Counted from the first letter of the stretch, positions 1 through 12,100 are shown. The stretch: DNA of 64,000 nucleotides from Isoetes taiwanensis (GCA_021234155.1 JAJEKV010000008.1:2358955-2422954), one strand, 5' to 3'. The notes: generated from the letters alone by a model not told the origin. Made by a program: numbers and translations.

Positions 1-757
1 ACCCGTCCTGATCTTTCTCTGTATTTTTCTTCCAAAGATCATGAACGATCTGTTCTTTTCTTGCTATAAATCTATTCCCATTGTATTAGCTTCTGCCTTC
101 CAGCCTTTCACACTAATGTTTTGTTTTAACTGCCCAAGGCATAAAATTTGAAGCTGAATTTCTCTCTTAGTTAAATTTGTAGAGACTATGGACTGTTCAG
201 ACCATATTCTTTTAAATTGAGTGCTCTGTGACAAATTGAGTGGACTTTGCATGATCTTCCCTAACTTCTTACCATAATTATTAAGTACTTTAGATACCTC
301 ATGGACTGAACATGCTTTATGTAAGTGAGGATGCTACTGTGGTGCGTGGATTTGTCTGCCACAACCCTCTTTCTTTTTTATTCCAAGGACAGATCATGTG
401 ATAGCACCTCATGGATCCTAAGGCTTCTGTGATGTGGTCATCTCTCTAGGCAACTTGTTGAATAATGGCCGGTCTTTTAATATTTTATATGTCACGAGTT
501 CCATCTTTCTAGGCAGGAAATATAGGACTATACATAGCTCTTATGGACCAAAATTGTCTCTAGCCAATTACAAGGCAAAATGTTTACATTTAATTCAAGC
601 ATTTCTTTAATCTTCTACCAATCTTTAAACTTTGTCTTAATATATGTTTACAGATTCTCATGAAAGCGTGACCAAACATGCAATTCCAGATTTGAACAGC
701 AAGGTTTGACTCTTCAAGAAGTTACATAAACGAGGACATGAATGTTGATGAGAATGA
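1..757. other. No gene recognised
   Basis: AT-rich DNA with only short open frames on either strand. I see no domain motif, repeat or splice-bounded coding stretch that I can support. Confidence 0.5.
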
Positions 758-1081
758 CATGAAAGATGTGGGGGTCCAAAGGTAAAATGGTATGTTCCTA
801 TAGGTTCAGATTATTGGCGAAACAAGAAGGAAGAGTTTTATCATTGTATACAAAAATATCATGATCGTGAAGAAGGTTTTAGAGGGCGATGTCTCACATT
901 GGCAAAGAAGATTTCTCTCAGTAATGGCCGTGGAAATAAACCGGATGAGCTTCTGCCAAGCATGCAAAGTCAAATGCAGAGTAGAGAGCACTTTCAAACA
1001 ATGATTGGTGAGGATGGCCGGAAAAAGTTGGCAACAAATGTTGTCTCGCTTGACAGTCTCCAATTACCAAAGGTTTGTTGA
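758..1081 (+). CDS. Unrecognised coding-like frame
   Basis: An open frame of about 107 codons runs between stops, with no ATG at its upstream edge; the first internal ATG is at 788-790 out of frame, and the first in-frame ATG is at 899. The visible product has WYVPIGSDYWRNKKEEF, then YHDREEGFRGRCLTLAKK, and is rich in charged residues. It could be a lone exon or a relic. I do not recognise the family. No neighbour helps: the flanks are non-coding and the nearest identifiable sequence is the LRR relic 1.2 kb downstream. No splice sites were assigned. Confidence 0.2.
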   Translation, partial: HERCGGPKVKWYVPIGSDYWRNKKEEFYHCIQKYHDREEGFRGRCLTLAKKISLSNGRGNKPDELLPSMQSQMQSREHFQTMIGEDGRKKLATNVVSLDSLQLPKVC

Positions 1082-2330
1082 TGCTTCCACTTCACAAAGA
1101 TGAGTGCCAGAATTTTTGAGGGTTTTTTTTGGAAGGGTTTAGAGGGTTTTTTAGATTGTCAGCATCAAATTCTTTGCCATTGGTTTTGAGGTGTAAGATG
1201 CAATTGAAGACTCCTACTATAGAAATAACACCGTATTAAAGTATATAGAAGTAGTTTAACGAATAGTTTGAAGGAACTATTGAAGACAAAATACTATAAT
1301 CCACAATGTTATGAAAACCTGACACATGAAGTCCTCATCCTTCTACACACTCACATTCAGTGCAGAACGCTTCACGCCTTCTTCCTTCAACCTGAGATTC
1401 CCTTGAAACTGCTTGGCTGATTCTCGATAATACGAAGAATGCTAAGCACATGCTAAAAAGGATAAGTAGTACTACTCATAATTTCATAGAAGATTCCAAG
1501 TAAGATAATGCGAAGAGGTATCTTGATTTCGATCCTCTCGATGCGACATTTACTCATTGTCATTGAACCATCTCGTGGAGTAAAACTCTACACAAATTTC
1601 ATGGTTACATTTCAAGCGAAGGAAAATGATCTATCGAAACAAATACATACCCGGCAAATTTCTTCGATCAAGTACTATATCCCGACATTACGCATTAGGC
1701 CTTTCTTCATTGACTTTCTGAAGCCCTCATTACAACTTCCAGAATGCTTTTCCCTGGTTTATACTGCTGAAGTCGCCCATTGATACCTCTCTAAGGTTCC
1801 GAAAGTTTCCGCCTCTTTGTAGTGTGTAAGCAAGAGGACAAAATGGGATGGGAGTTTGTTTCAGTGTAAACCATATAACCAACATACCCTTGAACATCAC
1901 AACACATAATCTTCAAGAAGAAATTAAAGATTTTTTCAACAACCTAGGTTACCGTGGTTCATGGAGCCCCCATAACTATGCTAGAACAACAACTGCATGG
2001 TTTAACCGAAATGATTCCTAATATTTAAAGTGCCAAACAGTTAGACAATGAAAATACATAAGAGGTTTCAACAAACAAAATAATCAAGACTGCGACGCTA
2101 ATCTTTGAGTATGCAAAAGGTAAGCAGGTTGGCATCTTCAGGAGTTTGCATTTAGCATACCAAAGGGATAAAAATGGACGGAAGTGGCTGGGAAGCCGCG
2201 AGCAGGCGTCGGCATGCCATTTTATGGTGGTAATAACATTGCAAAATGGAGGCAAAAGCCAAAGCCGCATTTAAACATTTAAGGCATTTAAAATACCAAG
2301 GTACTTGATAGCAGCCGCGGAACCGGCGTG
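1082..2330. other. No gene recognised
   Basis: Non-coding-looking DNA. Short frames at 1508-1783 (+) and 2025-2270 (-) show no family motif and are probably chance. Confidence 0.4.
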
Positions 2331-2334
2331 ATGG

Positions 2335-2735
2335 CAGCCGGAGAGGTAAAGTATGTAGAGGGCCGTAGAAATCATCCTACCAAATGCTCACCTTAGAGGC
2401 TCTATAGAATCTCTTGGAACTTGAGAGGAATGCCTTTGGATCAGCCTTCATTCTTGTGGCGTTCAAGCCCAGGAATGTAATTTGGTCTTTATTTGCGGCA
2501 AAATGAAATTTCGTGCCAGATTCCAACGTCTATTGCTTCCTTCATTCGTGTGAACAGAGTAGATTTATCATCCAATAACCCATCTGGCCAAATTCCATCA
2601 TTGTTATCATCCCATATGTTAACCTTTGAGGTCTGTCTTAACAATTCCTTATCAGGGCAACTTCCTGCTGTAAATGTATCTAATTTACAAAACTTCAATG
2701 TAAGTCTTCAATGTAAGCTAACATTGAATTACTAA
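2335..2735 (+). pseudogene. Relic of an LRR receptor-like kinase ectodomain
   Basis: Three frames join to give leucine-rich repeats of the LRR-III receptor-kinase class. The first has EIILPNAHLRGSIESLG near 2350-2420. The second has a short piece like a GNAFGSAF repeat near 2430. The third is a clean run at 2493-2700 with QIPTSIASFIRVNRVDLSSN, then SGQIPSLLSSHMLTF and SGQLPAVNVSNLQNFNVS. These match the LxxLxLxxNxLSGxIP plant LRR consensus. There is no signal peptide, transmembrane segment or kinase domain next to it: the homology ends about 2710, where a dispersed repeat and the gypsy element begin. I read it as a truncated, frameshifted gene copy. It is the same broad class as the gene at 59457 but not a local duplicate, since the repeats differ. 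Confidence 0.6.
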
Positions 2736-2789
2736 TTCCCATTGCGTTGTGCCTGAGCCACTCCCCAAGCCGGCATTAAGTAGCACAAT
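2717..2789. repeat. 73-bp direct repeat, copy 1
   Basis: Begins gctaacattgaattactaat and shares about 75 bp, with a few differences, with 8392-8465. The two copies lie in the same orientation on either side of the gypsy relic. Confidence 0.6.
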
Positions 2790-3100
2790 CCCTTCCCGAG
2801 GTTTAAACGTCTGCGTTAACCCGAGGGAAAAATCGTTTATCCTATTTACAAAGTAAGGATGTTTATTTCTATAACCTCAGTTCCTTTAGAAGTTATGATT
2901 CTCTCATTTCGATTTAGGTTAGAAATGACCTCAATTCCATTAGAGGATTTTTGTTCCCCTTTTCAGTTAGGGTTGGCCTACTTAATCTCTTTACAATCGT
3001 TAGTAAAGAATTTAGCAATTCTATGCATATCAATATCTAGATATTTTATCAATAAAACAATTGCAATAATAATAATATGGAATTCCAAATATAAAGTTTT
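2790..3100. other. AT-rich spacer
   Basis: No gene and no similarity to the candidate LTR at 7825-8282, although the second LTR of the minus-strand gypsy element would be expected around here. Confidence 0.4.
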
Positions 3101-3277
3101 GTAGGTCTTGAGCTTTGCCTATTATTCTTGCAAAGTTCTTTTCAATTCGTCCACCAAGACCCCGTATTCTTTTAGTTGTATCAATTTTTGTAGGTCTTGA
3201 ACTTTGCCTATTATTCTTGCAAAGTTCTTTTCATTGTTAGTCCACCAAGGCACCGTATTCTTTTTAGTTGAATTGAA
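3101..3277. repeat. Two-copy 89-bp tandem repeat
   Basis: Copy 1 (3101-3189) and copy 2 (3190-3277) both begin gtaggtcttgarctttgcc and continue through attattcttgcaaagttctt and a ccaccaag block. They differ by small indels. Confidence 0.8.
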
Positions 3278-3279
3278 TC

Positions 3280-4639
3280 TTAGAATACCATCTTTACCGA
3301 TTGGGCCGGATGAAATTTAAATTTCACGAGATACCTTCGATAAGAGGAACTTCTAGTCTCCTTATCTTGATGGGTCAATATTTTCTCCGGTTCCAGCACC
3401 TCTTCATCATCTTTAATGTTGGGAGGTTCTGATTGCTCCATTCTCTGCAAAATCTCAGGAGAAATTTCACTTCCCTTATAGGGTTTCAGTATTCCCACAT
3501 TAAAAACTGGGTGCAAGTTAGTCCATTTCCCATATAAATGTAAACGATAAGCATTCTCACCGACTTTGTCGTCAACTTGGAATGGACCGTAATACCTAGG
3601 TGCCAGTTTTACGTACCGGTTACCCATCTTTCGCAGACGCTTTTTGGGAAGATGAATCCAAACCCATTGATCCTTTTTATAAACAACTCTTTTTCGTTTC
3701 TTTGCGAGTTTGGAAGCCTTCAATTCCTGGCTTTTCTGAATTCGTGCTTTTACCTCTCGCAAGATATCTCAAAAAAGTAGTGGCTTCATCGGAACCGTGT
3801 ACTTCTCCACCTAGTTTACGGGAATGGAGATTCCAAAGAATATCTATATACTACTTCAAAAGGAGTTCTTTGGGTAACCGAGTGCAATTGTGTTATTATA
3901 AGCAAACTCCAATAGATAAAGATATTCTTCCCAATTTGGGTTTCCTTTCAAAGAACATAAGATCTCGGCATATCTTCAATAACTCGATTAACAACCTCGG
4001 TGACCATCATCCGTTTGGGATGATATGCGATGGAAAAACTTTAAAAGTCGCGTGCCTAAGTTTTTCATAAGTCCACCCCTTAATTTGCTACAAAATAGGG
4101 GATCCCTATCATTATGATTGCATCCGCATCCCATGGACCTTAAATATTTCCTTTAAGAAAATCTTGCTTGCTTAAGGAGCAGATCATGCTAGATTTTACA
4201 AGGAATAAAATGAGCTTGTTTAGACAACCCGTCTACTCTTGTCCAAATTTGATCATTCTTGTGGATAGTCTTTGGTAACCCTTGAATAAAATCCATGGTG
4301 ATATGCTTCCATGGTTTTTCCGGAATAGGCAAAGGCCGTACTAATCCGCAGGCTTACCAGTAGAAGCTTTTGTTATGCTTCGACATATTTTCTTACATCT
4401 CTTTCAAGCTTTGGCCAAAAGAAACGTCGTTTAACGGTTGCCAAAGTAGCCTGAAATCTCGATGACCGTGGAGTATGGAGGTTCATGACATTCCCCGTAT
4501 AACTTTCAACCTGTATGCTTGTGTAATACAAGTACGATTTTAGATAGAATAATAATCCATTATGGATTCTATATACTGCCAAAGAATCTCTTCCACCCTT
4601 TTGTACCTGTATGCAGGGGAGTAGCAAAGGAGGGGTCAT
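3280..4639 (-). pseudogene. Gypsy integrase with chromodomain-like C terminus (relic)
   Basis: From the 4639 end: the zinc-binding H2C2 region is represented by frames containing RRFFWPKLERDVRKYVEA (4373-4430). The catalytic core follows in a broken frame with PIPEKPWKHITMDFIQGLPK near 4330 and LLEFAYNNT near 3900. The last 160 codons (3762-3280) are open and hold the SH3-like block KLAPRYYGPFQVDDKVGENA and LHPVFNVGILKPY, then SYRRYLVKFKFHPA, the chromodomain-like end that suggests a chromovirus. Stops interrupt the core, so no active enzyme is expected. Confidence 0.75.
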
Positions 4640-5871
4640 TCACATATTCTTCTTTCATAGGTTCCAAATCAACAAATTCTGCTACAGATATAGCTTGAAT
4701 ACTTATCCGACTTAATGCATCTGCAACCTGGTTCTCCTTCCCAGGCTTATATTCAAGCTGCATCCCCTCAAAATCCTTTATAGTGTCAATGAGCTTTAAT
4801 TGCCGTGCATTGATAATGTCCTGTGTTTGTATATGTTTCAAGCTTTGCTGATCAAAACGAGCTACAAACTTGGATCCCATAAGATAATGCCTCCACTTCT
4901 TAAGCGCATGAACTAAGGCAATCAATTCTTTTTCATAAGTGTTATACTTTTGCTCTAAGGGTTTGAGCATTCGGTTGACATAAGCTAATGGATGTCCATC
5001 TTGCATCATCTCTTGCACCAATAGCATTTCCACTTGCATGCAACCGCAATTTGTAAAAGGTTTGTTCGGTCAAATGCAGCACTAACACCGGTTCAATTGC
5101 CATGTTCTCTTTTTAAAATTCGGAAAGCTTCCCTCGGCCTGATTCCAAACAAAGGGGTATCTTTCTTTAAAACCCTGCTAAGAGGAAGGGTTATTTTTGT
5201 GAAATCCTTCACAAATCTTCGATAGTAAGCGCATAATAACGCACAAAAGATCAGAAATCCTTGATGTTTTCGTAGAGGCCAATCAATGATAACCCTAATC
5301 TTTTGGGATCCATCCGTATGCCTTCCTTGGATATGATATGACCTAAATATCCAACTTCTTGCATAAAGAACACCGCTTTTAGACTCATTAACAAACAGCT
5401 TATTTTGCCTCGAAGGTCAAAAACACGGTGAAGGTGTTGCTTGTGCTCCTCCATAGTTCTACTATATATAAGTATATCACAAAGAAGACTACAACACTTT
5501 TCCCTAAGACGGTGCTAGAACTCTCCCCATAAGACTACAGAAAAGTTTCCGGAGCATTGGTCGACCAAAAAGCATTACACGAAACTCATAGTGACCAAAA
5601 GTTGTTCAATGCCGCTTTTACCAATGTCTTCTTCTTTTATTCGGATTTGATGATATCCTTATTTCAAATCAATTTTGCTAAATATGCAAGCACCTCGTAA
5701 TTCATCAAATAGGTCATCTGCTCTGGGCACTGGGAATTTATCCTTAATAGTCAACTTATTAAGAGCTCTATAATCCACGCACATCCTATATCCCTTATCT
5801 TTCTTTTGATTAGGATAACAGTCGCCAAAAAGGTGAACAACTTGGCGGGTTATTAGTTGCCGCTCTAACAT
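4640..5871 (-). pseudogene. Gypsy reverse transcriptase and RNase H (relic)
   Basis: The frame at 5871-5659 has the RT start [26 protein letters not shown] and IFSKIDL. The active-site region falls at about 5650-5455, where the reading frame breaks repeatedly and the expected xxDD is not in an open frame. The frame at 5454-5251 has EVGYLGHIISKEGIRMDPKR. The frame at 5039-4640 has PLAYVNRMLKPLEQKYNTYEKE, HYLMGSKFVARFDQQSLKH and EYKPGKENQVADALSRI, the RNase H end. Order and motifs are typical of Ty3/gypsy. Multiple frameshifts make it non-functional. Confidence 0.8.
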
Positions 5872-7560
5872 CTCTCTGCTTTTGTTTCGAAAGCTCTAAT
5901 TTTTTGAAATGATCCACTCTATAAGGTGCCCTATTTGGAGCAACTTTTCTTGCAACTGTATTGCATGATCCTCTGGACGATGAGGAGGTAGATCTAAAGT
6001 TTCCTCATCTTTAAAGAGATCGTTAAACCGCCTCTAAAAAAGCACATAAACTCGAGAGGCACCTCGTGATGGCGGATCAGAATTTCTCAAGTAAATAAAG
6101 ATGATTTTATTAACTTCTTAGCCCCGAAAGGCGTCAAGGGGTTCGGCTTGAGATGTGGAATCGTACATAGCTTCAAGGGTTGCCCTCAACCATATAGTTA
6201 CCGTCTTTTCCTCAGAATTAGGCGTCATCATAATTGTTTCGCCATCCAATTCCTAATATCACATCCATAGTTCCTAGAGGAGCCACAATCAAAACTCTTT
6301 CCTCGAATATCGCCCCTATTTGGATAGGAGCTACCACATATTTATCTGCACCGATTCCTAGGACCTTTCAAACCACACCCACCATGGATTTTTGTTTTGC
6401 AAATCAAATAGGTAATCCTAATTTATACACCAAGTCCTGCGAGATAAAGTCATGTGTTTGAACCGTCATCAAGTAAAACAAGTCCACATCTTGACCTTTT
6501 CTCAACCTTTCATCTTAAACAACCATGCTTAGAAGATCCCAGATCGTCTTGACAAATTCTTTAGGTATGCAATTTGCAGATCTCCCTTTTCTGCTCCAAT
6601 GGTCGCAAAGCTTTCCTTTATTTCTTTCCTCTCCTTCCCTAGAAGTTTCCGCCTATCTTCCACATGGTGAGATTGAGCAACTTGCCTTTCCTTAGGCGCG
6701 GCTCTTTAAACCGTGACTTTCTTTGTATTTTTATCTACCGGGTCGTATTCTTGGTGAGTTGGATTGATAATGTGGACCCCCACAATTATAACATCCAGGT
6801 CTTTGGCCCTTTACTCGTTCTGTTTTGGACTTCATGCATTATTAGAGCATTTTCCATTTCTCCCATTAAACCTGGTCTTCGCTCTTCACATCCCCTTTTA
6901 TTTTCTTATCTCTTCTATTTTCAAATTTTTCACGCTTTGTCTTTTTTTCACGACGAAGGCGCCCTTCCCATATAACCAACTTACGGGTTCAACTTTTCGC
7001 TCTGCTCCTCTGCTTTAATTGCATCTTCCATGTTGACTGGTTCAATAAGATCTAACTTTCTGCAAATATGTCCTCCTCAACCCATTCACTAACTTCCTTA
7101 AGAGTTCGTGTTCACCCAAGTTCCCTAACTTGTGAACCTAGATGACTAAATTTCATGTAATATTTGGACCTTTGTTTCACCATCATCCCGCTTAACAAGG
7201 TCCCATTCTTTTTGCAATATCCCCGTAATAGTTTGCATGCAAATAATGGGCTTCAAATGCACTACTTAAAAACTGCCCATGAGTTAACCTCGCCGCATCA
7301 ATCAAGGCCCTTGCCACCAAACTTGAGCTTGTTCATCTAAATATGTGTCCATGGCTTGCAGTTTTTCTTGTTGGTCACCGCTGTTAACTCTCTCAAAAAA
7401 CTTTCCATATCCCCGTGAAGCTTATTACTTGCATTGGCTTAACGGACACTCCATACCAAGAAAGTATGGCGTGATCAACTTTTTCCAACCATTTAGGAGC
7501 TTTATCTCTTTTAGTTGGCGATCGGTTTGATAGTCTTCAAAGGTTATGGGTTATCAAGCA
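5872..7560 (-). pseudogene. Gypsy gag and aspartic protease (relic)
   Basis: On the minus strand near 6470-6230 a frame reads LLDDGSNTHDFISQDLV and then VILGIGW, the D-S/T-G type retroviral protease pattern with its changed first triad. Upstream (7560-7000) frames contain HAILSWYGVSVKPMQ, LQAMDTYLDEQAQVWW and AFEAHYLHANYYG, which fit the gag capsid region (aromatic LxxxAxxWW motif). The intervening part is too degraded to place zinc knuckles. Frames are broken throughout. Confidence 0.6.
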
Positions 7561-7807
7561 CCTGTGACGGATTTTCAGGTGGTGGTGGATGAGCAGGTGG
7601 AGGATCTCTAGGTAATGGAGGTGGTGGACATTACCGAAGAAAACCATAGAGTAGAGCAATGCCTCCTAATTTATAATCGTAATCCTCCGGGATGTAGGCC
7701 GTGGTATCACTGGTAGCGATGAAATCGGGCGCTCTTAAGGCCCGGCCGATATTGCTCTTCGAGATATTGTAACGGCAGCCATCGCCGCGTGTTCAAGAGC
7801 CGGACCG

Positions 7808-7821
7808 CTCGATACCAAATT
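7808..7821 (-). promoter_or_regulatory. Candidate gypsy primer binding site
   Basis: The minus strand reads TTTGGTATCGAGCGG, close to the initiator-tRNA-Met complement TGGTATCAGAGC, and sits 3 nt inside the candidate LTR end. Confidence 0.5.
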
Positions 7822-7824
7822 GAT

Positions 7825-8282
7825 ACAACTAAAGAAAGAACCACACTTCAAAATACAAAACCAAATAAACAAGTAAAGGTCTTCAATCTTTGAAGATCTG
7901 ATATCCACCCAACCGGGCAAGGCTTTCTACAAGAATCGTTTCTTGTTGTACAAGCGCAACTAAGGGTTCTAACTTCTAGAATGCAGGCTGGCTCATCACT
8001 AACTATTGCAGACGCGAGTTCTTAGCACACCGGGATTTTCTCCCTCGATGAAGGAAACGCTTACTTTTATAGGGCCGGATCACCTATTTACGAAGAGCCT
8101 TTCTTAATCTCAAATATCAATCCAAAAGGTAGATAAACATTGGAAATAGCAGATCGGCCGGAAATAGCTTGGATTTGGCCTTTTCTGCGATCATTCGACC
8201 CTTCTTGGCTAAATCCGGAGACTCGATATGAGTCCCGGTTTTCAATGTTGAAACGGTCCGCTACCGGTTTCTCGCCACGTCA
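7825..8282 (-). repeat. Candidate 5' LTR of the minus-strand gypsy element
   Basis: The block next to the primer binding site, read on the minus strand, begins TGACGTGGCG and ends GTTGTATCA, so it has TG...CA ends and a length of 458 bp. No second copy exists in the window, so the call rests on position and ends only. Confidence 0.4.
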
Positions 8283-8391
8283 AGCTATAATTTTAATAAA
8301 AACCATTAACCTTTAGTTTATCACAATATTTTTACCCCATATAGTCGCAAGGGTTATATAAATGAAAATAACCTACCATTAACCACTAATT

Positions 8392-8465
8392 GCTAACATT
8401 GAATTGCTAATTCCCATTGCTTGGCTCTGAGCCACTCCCCTTCCATGACATTAAGTAGTAACAAT
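8392..8465. repeat. 73-bp direct repeat, copy 2
   Basis: Partner of 2717-2789, same orientation, immediately outside the gypsy LTR side and just before the copia relic. Confidence 0.6.
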
Positions 8466-8479
8466 GATAATCATGCTCA

Positions 8480-10220
8480 AAGTAGAAAACCATATAGAAG
8501 TAGAAAGCAGTGATAACAAAGAATATGTGGAAATCCAAATTCCAGAACTTGAAGAAATAGAGGCGTAAGAGTCGAGGGAATTCAACCCATGGAGATGGAA
8601 GAAAGAGGAGAGGTCTCATACCTATGGAAGGTCAAAAATTCAAAGAGAGATAATCTCAAAGAGTACACGGAATGCAAGCGGCGACCATCTAGGTTTGGGA
8701 GAGATGAGAAAGATAAAGGCACATGTAAGACCAATACACCATTTATGTTATGCACCATAGAGCTAGATCGTATGTTGAAGCTATTAACTACTTGGGATGC
8801 ATGTAAATGGAAGGTAGCAATGGAGGAGGAGCTGGACTCATTGATTGACATGTACTTATGATCTTGTATCTCGTCCTAAAAAGAAAAGTGTTGTTAAAAT
8901 GCAAGTGGATTTTAAAACTAGAAAAAGATCCCACGGGAAGGTTGAAAAGTACAAAGCAAGGACCGGTCGCATAAGGTTTTATTCAAGAAGAAGGTATAGA
9001 TTATCATGATACATTTTTACCAATTGTTAAACTAACCAAGTTTGAGGACCTTGATAGCCCCCTTGTAATTGAGCATGATCTAGATCTTGACCATATGGAT
9101 GTTAAGACAACTTTTTCCCAATGGAGAATTAGAGGAAGAGATGTATATGGAACGGCCGATTGGTTTTGAAGTGCAAGGAAATAAAGTATGCGCGAGGTTG
9201 AAGAAGGCGATATATGGGCTTAGGCAAGCAACAAGACAATGGTATATGTGCATGAATACCTTCTTGTTATCCTGAAGGGTTTGGAAAATTAAAAAGTGAA
9301 GCAAATTTGTATATAAAAAAGAATAAGGAAAAAATTTATATGTTGATGATTGTGTCATGTCGCTGCTGCTTCAAAACATTTGAGCATGGAGGTTTATAGC
9401 AATAAAGTCCGGAGTGCTGATATTGATTACAAGAAACGGTATATTAAGAAGATGCTTGATAACTTCAGATATGTGAATGCAAACCAATTCCAATGCCTCA
9501 AGTGGTTCGATAATAAGATTTGTAAAAAGTATGTGCCCTAGGATCCAGGAAGAGAAAAGGCAAATGAAAAAAAATACCATATAAGGAGCTTATTAGAAGT
9601 TTGCTTTATGTTGCCAATGCCATAAGACTAGATATTGCATTTGTGGTGAACTTCTTGAGTAGATATTTGAATAATCCAGTTGGGCACATTGGATTGTCGC
9701 AAAAATGTATTCTTCGATATTTAAAGGGGACTACGGATTTGGGAATTCATTACAGATGAAGTGATAGGAACCCTAAGATAGCGGGTTTTGCGTAATTATC
9801 CGTTATCTTGGATGCATTGGACCGAGATCTCTAAATGAACGGGAAGTCTATAACAGATAATGGTGCAGAAATTTCATGGTGTAGTAAGAAACAAAATTGT
9901 CCAACGGCCAAGTGCCAAATCGAGTATATATCCGCTTCATTAGCAAGTAGAGAAATTATATGGCTAAGAAAATTGTTGAACGAACTTGGGAGAAGTAAAC
10001 CGGTCCGACTAAGCTTTACTTGTGATAACAAAATCAATGCTACATTCAAGGACAAAGCATTGATCTTCTCAATTTCATTTCATAGAGAAAAGGTGGCCGA
10101 AGGAGAAATTGATATCTATATATTCCTACCGGTAGATAGGAGGCGGATATTTTGACAAACGCATTGGGTGAAAGCAAACATACGCAATTTAGAAATGCTA
10201 TTGGCATTGGGAATATGGCA
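8480..10220 (+). pseudogene. Decayed Ty1/copia pol (RT and RNase H)
   Basis: The frame at 8589-8861 ends in CKWKVAMEEELDSLIDM, the start of the copia RT region. Then MDVKTTF near 9094 and GELEEEMYMERPIGFEVQGN, ARLKKAIYGLRQATRQWY (9087-9275) give the RT core. The YVDD region near 9330-9360 is frameshifted. The connection region reads LLYVANAIRLDIAFVVNFLSRYLNNPVGH (split frames, 9590-9690) and ILRYLKGTTDLGIHY near 9712. RNase H is at 9835-10155 with SWCSKKQNCPTAKCQIEYISASLASREIIWLRKLL. Integrase and gag are absent, so only the 3' half remains. It belongs to a different copia lineage from the element at 16021. Confidence 0.8.
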
Positions 10221-10900
10221 TTAAGAGGACCGGTAGAAATTACTAATGTTAATGCCATGTTCTCGCTTTTAGTACATAGGGCTAATGACACGTATTCACA
10301 CACGGTTGTTATCAAAAGATAATAGAGGTGGTTTTTTAGAAGCGGTAGGTACAGTGGAGGCGAAAAAGCAGGAGATGGTGGCGGTGAAAAATAGGAGAAG
10401 AGACCGTAGTTAAAAAGGCAAAGAAACGATAATTGTGAGATCGAACATGTGCTAGTCAAGACCGCATAGGCGATGGAAAAAAAATCCGCCTTTGGTTGGA
10501 TCGGAGATTAGCGGCAAGTCGTTGTGGTTGGATCGGTAGGGCTACGCATTATATTGCGTAATCGGCGATTAAAGTTCCTTGATACTTGATTGGGGTTGCG
10601 AGACCCAAACAAATAGTTTGCAGAGAAATAATAGAAGAGCAAACCTGAGTTCTGAAGAAAACCGTAAAGGCGTTTTCATTGAAATGAGTTAAAGACACTT
10701 GTAGATTGGTATTCGGTTTTGTGTGAAGTGATTTGCAGGAAGTTGAGTTCGGGGTTGAAATCTGGGTTCAAATCCTAGGCCCATAAATATCATGTTGTAC
10801 TCTTATGTATAATATATTGCTCCCAATGGCCACATACATTTCAATGTATCAACATCTCCATGGAGCAACCTCTAAGCATACTAATATGCAAGCTACCTAG
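10221..10900. other. Probable copia 3' flank or LTR remnant
   Basis: Follows the end of the copia RNase H. It contains an AT-rich stretch, tgtactcttatgtataata near 10796, of the kind found in LTR R/U5 regions. No second copy, TG...CA ends or target duplication could be confirmed. Confidence 0.25.
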
Positions 10901-11400
10901 ATGCCACTTGGTGGTTTGAAATGCATTTTAATATTCATGCATCTGTCGATTATTGATTTCATTATAAATAACAATGCTCTCTTGAATACCATTTGCTTCA
11001 CTGCATTATGGAATATCTGGAAACATAGAAATAGATGTTTGTATGGTGGTCACAATTACCAACATGTTTTGGATAAAGTTGCGTTATTTTTTGACCTTGA
11101 ACTAGCAAATTTGCTCAAAAAACAAATATGATGATGCTCAATTTGATCAACAATGGAATTCACTTGGACATTTTTCTGGCTTTCATAATTTCTTTAAGCT
11201 GAATTGTCAATATATTGGGAGATCGATCCAAATGACAACTAAAAAATCGACACGGAGAGGCCGCCAACATCGCCGTTGAGCTCCAAGTTCCATTCAATAG
11301 GGAATTGAAAAACCTAAACCTTTTTGTATATGCAAGGACCCTTGTACCTATATGGTGATTATCGATTTGCATGAGATGTGGGAGAGTGCATTGCCTGTGA
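10901..11400 (+). pseudogene. LINE 3'-end relic (RNase-H-like region)
   Basis: The frame at 10901-11131 contains FTALWNIWKHRNRCLYGG, the pattern found just upstream of the RNase-H-like domain in plant L1-type LINE ORF2. Downstream pieces near 11170 read GFHNFFKLNCQ. No RT or endonuclease region is attached, so this is a 5'-truncated or eroded copy. Confidence 0.5.
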
Positions 11401-11418
11401 TGTAGTTACTTGCATCTG

Positions 11419-11431
11419 TTGGGGGGGGGGG
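11419..11431. repeat. G homopolymer
   Basis: A run of about a dozen G residues, unusual in this AT-rich setting. Length may be unreliable. Confidence 0.7.
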
Positions 11432-12100
11432 TTGCACCTATCATATAGGGTACCTCATGCGCGTGCAAGGCGTCCCAAAACCCCTTGTATATGCCATAGA
11501 AACCTTCAAAAAACCCATTTCAGCAATATATTGAACTAGAGTCACTGAAAAAACCCCTTAGGTAGAGTATATGTATGGTTCAAGCCCAAAATAAACCCTT
11601 TTGGATCACTCACACTAAATTCTATGGCTACAACTATGTGAACTCCCCTTGCTTGCATCATGCACATCCAATGAAAGAAGCCGGATACTACTTCGCCAGA
11701 TATTGGAGGTTAGGGGCATCCTAATGGATCGCGTTGAAGAAACGAGGTATGAAGATGGAAGCAACTGTGTATAATGCTTTAATTTGATGCATTATCTGAG
11801 AGCTATAAAGAAGGAAGGGAATCACACAATGATTGAAGGAGATATCTGCAGGTTATGTAGGAAAAAAACCCGATCAAACAACGTTGCATAACTATGATGG
11901 CAAGGCAGGTAGAACCAATGATGGGGGAAGCGAGCAGCATGTGGCAATAAAGCATATTTACTTTTTAGTGGGTTTGTTGGGATCTTATCTCCAGGAGATC
12001 ATGGATGAGCACGCTCAACTATGTTCTTAGATACTGCATTAAAATTGAAATATATCATAATGTGACATTGTACAATTTCTTAGCATGCCTATTACTGCTA
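11432..12100. other. No gene recognised
   Basis: Short frames only; none carries a motif I can name. Confidence 0.4.

Larger units (their letters stand above)
3280..8282 (-). mobile_element. Decayed Ty3/gypsy (chromovirus-like) LTR retrotransposon
   Basis: Read on the minus strand the order is LTR (7825-8282), primer binding site (7808-7821), gag (about 7560-7000), aspartic protease (about 6470-6230), reverse transcriptase (5871-5251), RNase H (5039-4640) and integrase with C-terminal chromodomain-like end (4640-3280). Integrase after RNase H is the Ty3/gypsy order. All frames carry stops and indels. No second LTR is seen beyond 3280, so the 3' end is lost or unrecognisable. Total span about 5.0 kb. 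Confidence 0.8.

Noticed and set aside
3168..3189. ttcttttagttgtatcaattt matches the inverse of the gypsy LTR end at 7822-7843.
   Set aside because: Only about 20 bp, inverted relative to the expected LTR direction, and inside a local tandem repeat; too short to call a second LTR.
3600..4070. 156-codon plus-strand frame.
   Set aside because: Lies opposite the gypsy integrase, which has clear family motifs on the minus strand; it is a shadow frame.
10242..10858. Possible 3' LTR of the first copia relic (TGTTAATG...TATCAACA).
   Set aside because: Ends fit TG...CA, but no partner copy, polypurine tract or duplication is present.
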